From: Membranipora membranacea
Lineage: Eukaryota > Bryozoa > Gymnolaemata > Cheilostomatida > Membraniporidae
Direction: 5' to 3'
DNA length: 64,000 nt
Assembly (NCBI GenBank): GCA_914767715.1
Contig: OU612067.1
Location: 24,526,162-24,590,161 of the forward strand
Position 1 is the first letter of the stretch, and every line of letters starts with the position of its first letter. This document shows, in pieces, positions 32,101 through 43,723 of this stretch. Below the pieces are notes generated by a model, which was not told the DNA's origin, made no database searches, and saw only the letters and a program-made list of their open reading frames with translations. The position numbers were made by a program, and so were the translations under genes.

Positions 32101-35100
32101 AAGTATATGTACACGAAAACAGAAACATTGTAATTGATGTTTCTTTAATGAAGTTAGCAATTACTCTGAGTTCACTTTTCCCTTCACTTATCATCAAGTT
32201 TGCCGTGTGCAAGTTTTCCTCTACCGCAAATGTTTCAGAGATTTATGTTGTGTTGCAAATTATATTTTATAGTTCAATTGAGTGAAAAACTGCGCTGTTG
32301 CAATGAATTAGGTTGCTTTTCTTCATTTCTTATGGTTGCAATGAATTAAAAAGTTGTGACCAGCAAAGAGATGACCATAACAGAGTGGCTCAACTTACCC
32401 CATACAAAATGCGGACCCGGCTCAACGTGCCCCGTGCTTGGGGCACGTTGAGCCGCTTTCCATTTTTTTTTGAAACAGCAATATTTCCTTATCTTGCTGC
32501 GGTAGGTTTCTGACCTCACTCATGTTGATGGAAGACATGAATACCTACTTCAGTGCCAATTTTTGTTAATCTGGCACAATTCAACTGCATGTTACAATCA
32601 AATATGTAAAAACTGGCTCAACGTACCCCGCCTTCCCCTACATTAAAATTCTTCTATAAAAAATTGAGCTTATTTACTATATATATAACTATAACTGTTA
32701 ACTGTTAGGTCTTACATACAGCATTTTGTGCTACTCTAAGATATATCAGATCAGTGTTGCCTCTCTGAAATTTACATTAAATTGATCAGGATTCATCATC
32801 TATGAATGATCCTACTAGTATGAAAGTGGTTAGGCAAATACTATATATTAACTGCATATTCTGTAATAACTAACGTAAGAAATCTTGTGTTTGTAGATAT
32901 CTATGCGGGCCCTTACTCATTACAACCTCAGCTATTGATTTCTCTGACTCGTACCACAGAATACAAAATTATTTTGGTCCGATGGTCAGACTAACATGCT
33001 GTACTATAGCTGTGTAACGAAGTCAGGTTCAAGCTGTGGTGGCCCGGACTAAACTGATAATGATAATATCCTAGTCTTCTGAAACGGCCTCGTGTAAAAC
33101 AACTACATAGTAATTAAGCTGCAAGTTGGGTCAGGTATGTACCAAAATTAATTGGTGTATTATTCATTTTATCCCAGTCGAGCATGATTGATAATGTAAT
33201 GTGGTGTGAGCTTCACCAGTCACCATCTAGCCATAAAAAAAGCAAATAATATTAACCGGCAATGAAGAAACGGGGAGCTTGCCTCATGCTGCCCTAAAGC
33301 TATGAGTAGAGCGCAGTGAGCAAAAAGTGAGTTTTAGATTTTAACTGATAATATCATGACATATGATATCAAACACTTCTCTATGAATTTGAATGTGATA
33401 TTTTCTCTTTTTTTAGTTACGCAGTACCAGAAGTCGCAGCACAATCCTAGTGATAGCTGTTATGCAACAGTGATGGCTTGATAGTTAGCTTACTGTCATT
33501 AACAACGTATATTGCCACTACCATTGGATAGGAACTGCTTTATGTCCCCGATGGTCTACCATCACACGTGTATTCACAGACATGAATGCTCACACTTCAG
33601 TATTAATCCACCTGAGCCATTACTATTCTCTCAGGCCTTTTTTTCTGCCTCTCATTTTGCCGCTTTTTCAGGCACCATAATATACAAATAAGTTCATTGA
33701 ATACACGTGTAAACACCATCAACAGTCTCTTCTCTGAACCATTACCTTTATTTGAATGCGCATATAATATGTTATCTGATTGGATCACCTTATCACTCAA
33801 ACAGTGCAATGATCACATAAACAGAGTAATTGCAAGCATCATTTAGTAAGTAAAAGCATCACTGCGTGCATTTGTGCATAATCACTCAATTATCCAGGAT
33901 CAGTCGCACCACCATGGTAATAATCACTAAGTTTGAACTTGGTGGCTCCCAGCTCTCCTGAACCTCTGTCTCAATCTGGAAATCGTTCAGGCCATGATCT
34001 AGCCTGGTGTCTCTTCTAGAGCAAAATCCCCTTCTTTGTTCAGTCGGGGACAAACTCCCTGCTCCCCTCCCACTCTCCCTGCTCATATGTCCCAAACTCT
34101 CTGCTGGGATTGGAGTTGTCCTCTACCATTTGCCAAAGTGCAAGAGAGGATAACTGTTCATCAAGTTTTGACTTTTTGTTACAAAGAACATCATTGGCCG
34201 AAATTATGTTATCAGACACATTGAGGGTTCGGTTTTTTAAATCTTCGTTGCTTATGAGTTCGTGGTTCGGTTTTTCGTACCTACCGCTCTATACCAGTTT
34301 GCAATCTTTGATACTGACAGAAGAGTTAGTTTGCAAAGTGAATGTTTTCAGTTGATAAAGGTTTTTAGAGTACAATAAACCTAGACAGGAGAATTGATTG
34401 TTTATTATTACGATGGTCTTCCTCGCAGGCAGACTATAAAGGTATTGTCATGCAGAACAAATGTGATTGTCTTCTTTGCAGGCACCAGGATTACTCTTAC
34501 TGGATCAGAACTAAGCCAATGGCCCATTTGACAGTGAGTACTTAAGTTTCGTAGCAGCACACCAGAACTGTTTCAGCGGACCGCAAAGCCGAAAATTCTA
34601 GCTTTATTATACTAACACCTGTACATTATGTGTGGTAAGGTATAAATTATTCCAGTGTCTGATGGTTGATGGCTACACACATCCCATTCTGGTTAGAGCC
34701 TATGCAGGGATTTAAGACCCATGTTAATTTGGCCTATGCAATATCAAAACTCTCAATAATGTTTCGAGGTTAAGTGCATGCCATTGATTTTTGGTCCCCT
34801 GGTGAAGAAAATAGTTTGCGCTGTTTACTAGGTGTCTCTTTCTCATTTTTATGCATCAATCCAACTGCAGTAACACGGCTGCATTCCTGGGTATGGTAAT
34901 TCCAAATTCAAGATGCTGTTGGCCTCAAAATACGAACTTCTTTGATATAACTTAGAACAAATACCATTGACACCATATGTGGTCATTAACAAATCTCACA
35001 ATGCATATGAGGATTAAAGCTTATGACATATTCATAGTAATATTATGATTATGTGATAAATTTAAAATCCATAAACAATCTACAAAAGAATTGTGTTTTC

Positions 35101-36469
35101 TTGTTTAGAGAGAAAACAACTCCAGATGTATTTGTTGCTTATTCACACAACCCTTCCTGTTTAGGGAGCTACGTTATGGGCTAATTATAGATGGTTTTGA
35201 CTAACAAAGTGTCTTATTGTGAAGCAGAATTGACTTACGAACATTTACTGCCAATTTTATTCAAATATTTACAGGTTCACATAGCGCTGGATGATCAGAA
35301 ACTTGAAAATGGAGTTCTGCATTATATACCTGGCTCACATAGGTATAATTTAATATGCCTGAGAGCGTTCAATACCATTACTATTGAAATGCATGTTATA
35401 CAGATAAGATTCTATTGAGATATATGAAATGATGCCGGTGAATACTCTTCTCAGGTAGCTCTTTGACTGCTGCTAAGTAGTATGTAAATCATAGCACGAC
35501 GGTTCGATGTTCCAATCACCAACACTTCTTTTTAATTCACTCTTTTCTATGATTTTCTGTTGTAAGATGGACCAGAGATGGCGGGAAACCACTTCCTGTT
35601 GTTGATTTTGACTTCAAAGACATGGAGAGCATAAAGGTAGGTGATTCTGACTGCGATGTGTGTTGGACGTTGCTTAGATACACTTCATCCATAATCACCA
35701 CACCCAAAACAAATAGATTGAAAGAATAATGTTAATTGCTAGATACAAGTTAATCCGACTCCAAATGATTTGATTTCAAAATCCAATAGTCCAAATTCTG
35801 CAAAATTCTATAAAAATTGGAGGCCAGTGTTGCATCATTCATAAGAAATATATTTGCTGGACAACAGACTTTCTTAAAAAATGATTGAAGCTGTTTCAGA
35901 AAAAGATTTATTATAATCATTTCAGACAATCTTGACGCCCGAAGAACTTGATTCCTTCAAACCAGAGCCGGTTTTATTGAAGAAGGGTGAGGCTAGCTTC
36001 CACCACCCGCTAGCTGTACATGGTTCATATGGTAATAAATCAGATGAGCATCGCAGAGCTGCTGTACTCAACTATTTCGCAGATGGAGTTTTCTCAGACT
36101 CCGATGGTGATCTAATCGGGGGTGCACATGTACCTAAAGTAAGTAACATGGATTGTTAAATAGGACATGACTTCTTCGCATCAGATGGTTCAATCATATC
36201 TCAGAAATTAAAAACTTTTTGAAAGTACATTTCAGGCCACTGAATTTGGGTGGGTTTGAGCGGTAGTCCTTGATTGTATGAAAGAATTAACACAGAACCC
36301 ATTATCTTATTATAATATGTTATCTTCATCGATGGATTTAAAATCCATACCTAGTTTTTTCTGCGGGTTTAACTAGGGTATAATTAGCCACTAATTGGTC
36401 ACTTATATTTTACAGGGTCGAAAGATGGAAGGAGACTTTTTCCCGCTCGTATACGATTGGGTGGATTAG
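29184..36469 (+). CDS. Phytanoyl-CoA dioxygenase (PhyH) family protein, complete
   Basis: Eight exons join in phase to 906 nt (301 aa): 29184-29240, 29773-29910, 30146-30399, 34482-34533, 35275-35342, 35567-35636, 35926-36138, 36416-36469. Family landmarks in order are [28 protein letters not shown], interrupted by an intron inside the Trp codon; PMAHLT; then ALDDQKLENGVLHYIPGSHRW. Next come GEASFHHPLAVHGSYGNKS and RRAAVLNYFADGV. The H-x-D of WHQDYSYW and the later His of LAVHGS are the expected iron ligands, and Arg in HRRAAVLNY the expected 2-oxoglutarate contact. The fold is a non-haem Fe(II)/2-oxoglutarate oxygenase. The exact substrate cannot be told from sequence; the motif set resembles the bacterial and animal branch annotated simply as phytanoyl-CoA dioxygenase family rather than peroxisomal PHYH. 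No targeting signal is evident. The join of exon 2 to exon 3 is the least constrained. Confidence 0.92.
30711..30860. mobile_element. MITE family CTAGATCAAG, copy C
   Basis: The element (30720-30851) begins TAGATTAAGTTTGATTCAG and ends CTGGATCGAACTTGACCTA, with TTTGCCTGCATT / AATGCAGGTAAA continuing the inverted ends. The flanking 9-mers agttccctc and gtttctctt may be a worn target duplication. It lies in the third intron of the oxygenase gene. Confidence 0.75.
31000..34295. mobile_element. 3.3-kb TIR transposon with 9-bp target duplication
   Basis: The left end (31009 onwards) reads GGGTAGGTACGAAAAAC, then gGAACCACGAACTCA. The right end (to 34286) is its inverted copy, CGGTAGGTACGAAAAACC then GAACCACGAACTCA, with weaker similarity further in. 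Exact 9-bp direct repeats CTCTATACC flank it at 31000-31008 and 34287-34295. No transposase-like frame was recognised inside, so it is probably non-autonomous. A 9-bp duplication fits Mutator-like elements. It is inserted in the third intron of the oxygenase gene and is interrupted by the nested element at 31650-32640. Confidence 0.85.
31650..32640. mobile_element. Nested 987-bp element with GGGG termini and TA flanks
   Basis: The left end GGGGACGGCGGGGCACGTTG (31652) and the right end (complement GGGGAAGGCGGGGTACGTTG, ending 32638) form inverted termini continuing GAGCCA. TA flanks both sides (31650-31651, 32639-32640). The terminal motif GGGGCACGTTGAGCC recurs internally: near 31677 (variant), at 32016 and 32044, inverted near 32414, and direct near 32438. 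No transposase was seen. It lies wholly inside the larger TIR element, so it inserted later. Confidence 0.85.
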
Positions 36470-36561
36470 CGTGTTTGGGACATAGTGCACTGAGTTGTAA
36501 GCAGATCATTATAATTTTTATGACTCAAATGGAAATAACTGTATCAAATCATGGTATGCTA

Positions 36562-36567
36562 AATAAA
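36562..36567 (+). promoter_or_regulatory. Poly(A) signal, oxygenase gene
   Basis: AATAAA, 93 nt after the TAG stop at 36467-36469, at a spacing typical of a short 3' UTR. Confidence 0.55.
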
Positions 36568-38583
36568 TATTGATTCTTATCATTTTTTCAAGAACCAGCA
36601 TTTTGTCTTACGAAGTAATGGCTCAAACCGTCAAAGTTGAGAATGTCCAAAAGATAAAATGTATGAAATGGCCAAAATAATCATTTGACTTTAATCTGCC
36701 CTTGAACCTTATGTCAAAGGAGTTTTATGTCAGTCTTTAAATTTTGCTGATTGAGATTGCAACTCCCAGATTACTTCAATGTGTCAAGTTTTTTCAATAA
36801 AAAGTCAAATAGATCGGATATCTCTGAAACAAACTGTTCTCAATTGTAATTTCAGAGAGCCGCAGATTTCACACCTTGCTTTTAGGTTGCGCTATCACCA
36901 GTCCATCAGTTTGTTCGACTCCTTTTCCTTTTGATTTCCACTCATTAAACTAAGAATGCTCAGCTTTTTTGTAATGGAAGCAAGCTTTTGCCTGGAGCGA
37001 ATCAGCCCAACTTCAGCTACTATTACTTGTTGGAAATGGAGGTCCTATCCACAGTGGGAGTAGTTTGATTATAAGCCTACTTTGATTGTTTATTGTGATG
37101 GCTGACATAAAAAAAATTGTTTGAAATTTGTTGTGTATGGTGGATTTGTAGTTTATGAAAGAGCCTGCACTGTTTTAATTCCATCTGAATCCGGCCTCAA
37201 AGTAACTACATTATAGCTTGCAGTAGTCCTGGAGCAATATTTTGGAAGCAGCAAAATTTAACAGTAACACGAATCCAACCTTTTTTGACAAAATGACCAA
37301 TATCACGTTTATGAATTGACACTACATACTTCCGACTGAACCACACAGAATCAAATTGAATAATCATGCAACATGCAATTGTGATTGCGACATATATAAT
37401 ACAGAAATGACTTTATTATTGTTAGTATCACATTAGTCCGGGCTTCAAACTAAAACATTCGGGGCCTGTCAGTATACTCTGCGGGTGTCTGTATACTTCG
37501 CTGTTATGATGGTAATATTGGCTATTACTCCTTGCTTGTATGGTGTTATCTACTCTATGTACCAGCTGTATAGAGGTGCGCTGCTGCATGACATGTGCAG
37601 AGTGTTTTTTTCTGTTCTGGCTATCTCATTGGCTGTTTCTTTCTAATATGATTGGCTGTTGTGTTGCTGTTTGTTGCCCGATGGGCCACATTTACAGTCA
37701 ACACTTAAATGAAATAACTACACTGTATTATAATGACCTGTTGACTTTGCATGTGGTGATAATCATAATCCGATCATTGGCACTTGCTTTATAAAACTGT
37801 GAGAACTAATCTGCAGGAATCTCGGCCACTGGAGAAAACCAGGCTTTGGGAGTAACTGGTCTGTGAGAAAACTGACATGTGGTTGAGTCCAGTCTATGGG
37901 GAGAACTGAGCTTTAGTTAAAACTGTGAGGAACGGAAATTGGACTCACTGTGCATATACTTTAAGAGAGTATATGCTGTGAGGAACGGAATTGGTACTAT
38001 CCTATTACTAAAGCATATGCTGTGTACTATTAGTATGTAAAGTTGTTCTATAACCGTCCTACTTTTAAATTTGGTTCTAACTATGGTTCTAGTAATGGTT
38101 TTAAATCTTGCACTCCGGACACTTCTAAATGTCACTTTATTGTTGTGTAATTTATTTGTAGTTCTAATTTGGAGTTACCTTCTCTTTCATACACTGAAGA
38201 AAGACAATATTGCTCAAATCTATTAAAATGTGGTTCCAATTGGTAATACTAGCACTCTGGTGAGTACAAGGTATTTCACTTATTAATTTCTAGTGACGAA
38301 CAGCTGGTTCCCACTACTCCACAAATTAATTTACTAAGGGGTTGTTATTGCGCCTGACCTTTTCTTAGCTTCACTAGAAGTTGCCTTAGTGGAGGGTCAC
38401 AATGATTTCCGACTTTGATATGAGCACCGACGCGAAATACCTGCGTTTAGCGGTGGGTCACAATGATGAAACCTCCTAAAGTAAATTTTGAATCCTGTTT
38501 CAGAGTGTTGTTATAGTAACAATTAACAACGACTTACTTTAGTTGATTGCAAAATTGTCTTATAAACTCTTAGTGAATATAAC

Positions 38584-39334
38584 TTAAAGAGGAACTTAAC
38601 TTGAAATCCATATTTGCCCAAATTTGCCCAAATGTTCACAGTCATATAGAGTGTCATGTTCCAACTTTGGTCATGTGTGAAATTTCCCGCCTAGTGACAT
38701 CACTCACCTCATACCTAGCAATTCATCAGAGCTGTGACATCACTCACCTGATCCTCATAGTATTGATTGTATCATGTGAATGATTCATAGATATTCATAT
38801 AATATTTTCTCAGTAAATATAGTATTTTTTATTTTGATTTAAAAACTCTGCCATAATAGTGAGTATTTTAAATATAATTAAACTAATAATTACTGAAATA
38901 TCTCAATAATAATACTATTTTGAATTTTGGTGGGCGGAGCTTGGAGTATGAATACTAAGCAGATTTAGTATGTGAACTGTTTAGATGAGCAATAGAATGC
39001 ATACTGACTCATGCTGGGGATATAATGCCCATTAAATTAGTGTGTGCGGTGAGCCATAAATAAATTGCCATACTGCTGCGAAATTATACTGCCTGCTTTG
39101 AATGAGACAGTACATATGCACCAGCAATATTTACTATCTTTGTACTGGAGTTGTCTGCCTTTTCCAATGATGTCACTAATTATTGCTAATTTTAATTCTC
39201 CCAAAAAGAAGCTTTACATTGCACGGATTGAATTTTAATTTTCATAACATTCCTCCCCCATGTCCTAAGTATAGTGTGCAGTAAAATGAAGGTCCAAGAT
39301 TGATGCGTTCAATCTATGTTAAGTTCCTCTTTAA
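38584..39334. mobile_element. 743-bp TTAA-flanked inverted-repeat element
   Basis: AGAGGAACTTAAC at 38588-38600 is inverted at the right end (GTTAAGTTCCTCT, to 39330). TTAA flanks both sides (38584-38587, 39331-39334). Inside, gacatcactcacct occurs twice, about 45 bp apart. There is no transposase frame. The layout is the same as the element at 9787-10171, with different terminal sequence. Confidence 0.75.
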
Positions 39335-42300
39335 CGTCTGAGTACCTGACGAAATGTCCCTAATTACTTTGCCAATTACTATATGCATAGAAATCAACTA
39401 CAATAGTATATTCACTAAAGTTATGTTTTATCGTCGTGATACTTATAAAAAAAATTATAATGTAATTCAAATGATACTCACAGTATATATTGGTCCTTAG
39501 ACTCCACTTTAGTTTTAGCGTTCTAACAAAGATCTCTGATTTAAAGCTAGCATTTATTAAATCAACACATAATGTCTTTTACTAGCTATGTAAAAAGTTG
39601 ACTGTGCTGCTCAAAGAATTAAACTGTACTGATTTACTGTTCAAAACTTCGGCCTTTATATAGGTGCCGATTTTTGTGCTGACTCTGCTTGTTGTCATTT
39701 GATTAGCTGTCAGCGGATTAGTGCCTCTTGTGGCTTCGTTATATGAAACCGTTCTGTGGTCACGTCACGTGGTATATTGCTGCTGTTCCTCAGTCTGCCC
39801 TCTGGAAATTATTGTTCTATTTTTGGGCTGACTTTGTTGTTGTTACTCCATGATTTATTGCTTCCGTATCACCCTGAAGTTTTCTTGGTACTTGGTACTA
39901 TGACGTATTGGATAACCAAATTACTGCTTCAGTGGAATTCCTATTTTCAAACCAGATTAGCATGCTCCGGTTGTCTTTGTTACATCTTTGATGGATCACC
40001 TCTGCGTCTCTCTGCTCGTTGTTTATGCTTGTGATTACTAAATACCATGGAGGTTACTTGGTGCATTTGTTTTCATATCTATCTGTACCCTCTGACTTCT
40101 GCGGCTGGCTGAATATAACTACATATCTCAAGTGCCCATTTTTGGTACTGACAAAACTGAGCTATGGGAAAACTTACCTGTGGATAAACCAAACTGCTTC
40201 CAGTCAGCACCTTAGAGACATAACTATATACTGTATTATTATTGGAGCATTTTCGTGACCAATGATTTCCAGAATTGGAAATTACTGTAACTGACAAAAA
40301 TTACAGGCATGATCATTTTGACTGTACATCTATATCATCATAACAAATGCCAGTCTCAGTCTCGACAAGACAAAACAGTGTCACGAGGCAAGTCTTCCGA
40401 GACCGGGAAATGTCTTGACCCATTGCCATCACTAACTAGGTTATATCTTTGATTGCAACGATGTAATTTTATTAGGAGCCAGCCAGTAGAGTGTTCTTAA
40501 TGGACATGAATGGATTAATCGTCCTTGCCCGTCCAATAGAGACAGTTCATCTAATTTGTGGTTGCTTGTCTAGCAAAAACCGTCTGTCCAGGATTTTTCT
40601 GTCTGTCCATCAAAAGTGCTAGTCCGTCCGTCGAACACCTCAGGTAGCATATAGAACTGATAAAACAATGAAACTGGCAAAAGCTCAGATCCTTTCATAT
40701 TTTACTGATATGATATGATGGATGATGATTTAGGTGGTAAGTTGGCAGTTTGTTATAATTGGTTTTAGTTATCGGCATTTTGTCTGCAGAAACCATAATG
40801 GTTTGACATTCTGTTCTAAATGCTAGAAAACTGATAATGAGTTGCAAATTTAAGGCTTGTATTTTCTGTTGTCTGTATAACATTAAGATAATTACCTACC
40901 CTTAAAGTTGGGAGTGCTGCCATTAAATACCCGAGATGCGGCCAACAAAAGTTGCAATATTCCCTCAATTATCTGTATATAACCATCATTGAAACAAAAG
41001 CACATTTTCAATTTTGCTGGCACCTTGAAAACTGGCTTCAGATGTTCTTAGATATTCTGTTTTTATGTTGACCTTGCATTGAGCCTCCTGTCGCATAAAG
41101 CCTGTTTTCAATGTTCCGAGTGTGTCGATTTCAGAATGGTTAATAATTTAAGTTTCAATTATAGTTTTAAAAAAACAGAACAGTTTTTCAACAAGGTTAA
41201 TCTATGCCCTGAATCGCACAAAGAGTGAAATGCACCCCCTAATTCTAATTTACATTAAATTAATTAATTGCAAATTGTATAATTTTGCTGTCAAGACAAT
41301 AAATGGTTACGATATATACAAGAAACTACATGATGTGTAGCAGAGACAGTTTAGATATCGTAACAATATCTACTGAAATGCACCATTCCAACATAGACTA
41401 GAGTGATGACAGACATTAGGCAGACACAGTTCAGTCTCTAAGGTAGCCACTTTTCCAACGTAGTTTAGATACAGTTGTGCCAGCTGGGTTTGAGCTGCCG
41501 AAATTCTGTAGTAGATATCAGTTAATAATTATTAGCTATGAATTCAACATTTCCTAAGACAACAACTGAAAAGAGGGTCACAATCACCTTGCAGCAATAT
41601 CCAACAATGCATTTATTTTTATGATTTTTGAAGATCAGTAATGGATTTCTTTTTCTGTTCGACCAATGAAATAAAATGAATATATTGAGGTTTGATTCCT
41701 ATCAGCATAATTAAAAAATTTAGGATTTTCTTTTGATCCCCTTCAAAGTTCCAATCTAATATTACGTTGTTGGAATCCATCTCTCCACATACAGTGTTAC
41801 AAGATTATCTTGTGTGTGGGAGTCAGTTTAATTTAGCAAAGTTGTTTTGAGTGACCCCCACTGTCTGGACAAGCTTGTTGAACCCCCCCCCCCCAAAAAA
41901 AAAGACAAAGCTTGTGATGATAGGCCAGACCACCGCATGCTTTCTAAGTGCAACTAGTGATCCCTCAGGATCGGACAGCTCTCACTTACCCAGTTGTATA
42001 AAAATTTGTTCCATTCAACAGGAAGGGTTGTCCGATATACTTTTGATACTGTAGGGCTAACGGCAAAGTTAAATAATATGGTTGTCACCCGTGCATTAGC
42101 AGATGCATAAATGAACAACATTCATGGCAAATTTGAATGTGCATCCCACCCCCTGTATCTCACTCATCGGTGCTATGCTCTGATTCGCAGCCAATTTTGA
42201 ATTATGCCTTGAAGCATGACAATTCTGCACTCTTTGTTGAAACACAATTGACATCTTTTTTTCATACACACTATCGGTGGTGCCTCCTTTTTAATACAGG

Positions 42301-43723
42301 ACAGGTAAGCCGTCTCTGACTTCGAATTAGTAGAGAAGTGGAAAGGAAAGAATCATAAGTTTCGATGAATTCAGCAGGCCCACAACGCTAAATCATATGA
42401 ATTTGCGATTGATCTACATGCATATGCTATGCATCATCGACTATTCTACCACAGTGAGATATCGTTGCCTCACAGTATTTAATGGTGGACACTTTTTGAT
42501 GCCAAGTGTCCAGTCTAGTGTTGTGTGTTTTGTCTATGGCTGTAGCCTTGGAACCTTAGAACTCAGTGCTTATGACAAACTGTGTTATTCTCTTGTCCAA
42601 AGATTTTCATTTTGTATTTTGAGGCTTTTGATAATCCGGAAGACTTATGCTTAGGTTGGGAGCTTTGCATTTTATGGGTGCTGCTAAGCTAGGTCTATCT
42701 GTCACAGGTCTGTAACAACAAAGAAACAATGTAAGGCTACTCTTTAAGACCAGATATTTATCAAAATAACTTCAATTAAATGGCAATATTGGTCAATATT
42801 CAATATCTCAGAGTCGCAAAAACCTTGGTCGTAATGTGAGTTATACCCTCCTGGAAGTCACAATTCTTAAGTCTAACATCTGGCGTGTACTGATTTTGAT
42901 AGTGTCTAACGCTGTACTTATTTCAAAATCTGAGTTAGATATGACTACATATGCGACAACAATTAGATGTACCGGGAGAAGACAATTACCATTTTTAGAA
43001 ACCTCTCCGTTATCATCAGTATGACCAGGCTAGCCTGTGTACCTTTGCGACGACATTTCGGTCGCTTAACAGTTTATTCGATTCCACCGTCCCTCTTATC
43101 TGGTGCTAATAAATTATTGAGCGATAGCAAGTTTTCAATAATGCGCAGTTTGAGAATTGTTAGGAATTTTACAATGAGTCACAAACTGATAAACTAGTAT
43201 ACTTAGCATCTAAGATTAGATTAAACTGTCAAATTACAAGTGGAGAAATAACCATTATCAATATAGTATGTTTGAAAACAAAACTGATATTAGTTCATTT
43301 GTTATCAAAACCAGCACATGAGCCCTATAAAACTCACAGCTACTTGGTGATCATAGACTCCTTGTTTGCCACTGGAATTAATTGCGGACGTTTCAGTATT
43401 GTAAGTATTGACATCATACAATAATGAAGATCTTACATAAAACCCTGGAATAATCATTTGAGAGAATAACTAACAATCCAGTCCCAAGCTCTACTGTGAA
43501 ATTCAGACTCTTGGATTTACAATAAATAATATCAGGATAGAAGACAGCATTAAATTCACTGATTACTACATTAAATAAGGGGCTTCATCAGGATAATCGC
43601 TGTGTGTTATCAATAGTCAGGATATGTAATGTGTGGTAATATCAAATTTACAAGATACCCTGCATAATAAGTATAAAATGTATAATATATGCTATTTTGA
43701 CAGGATAAAGTGCTGTCATAACT

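Larger units (their letters stand above)
36470..43723. other. Gene-poor 7.2-kb region
   Basis: A poly(A) signal AATAAA at 36562-36567, 93 nt after the oxygenase stop, probably ends that transcript. Beyond it no gene was recognised on either strand. Frames such as 39756-40034 and 42397-42654 have no recognisable domain or splice partners. The region holds the TTAA-flanked element at 38584-39334, a duplicated ctgtgaggaacggaa motif near 37923 and 37977, and a poly-C/poly-A tract near 41883-41903. Confidence 0.5.

Noticed and set aside
39756-40258. Possible membrane protein genes in overlapping hydrophobic frames
   Set aside because: Composition is T-rich, which gives Leu/Phe-rich frames by chance; no signal, homology or splice partners were seen.
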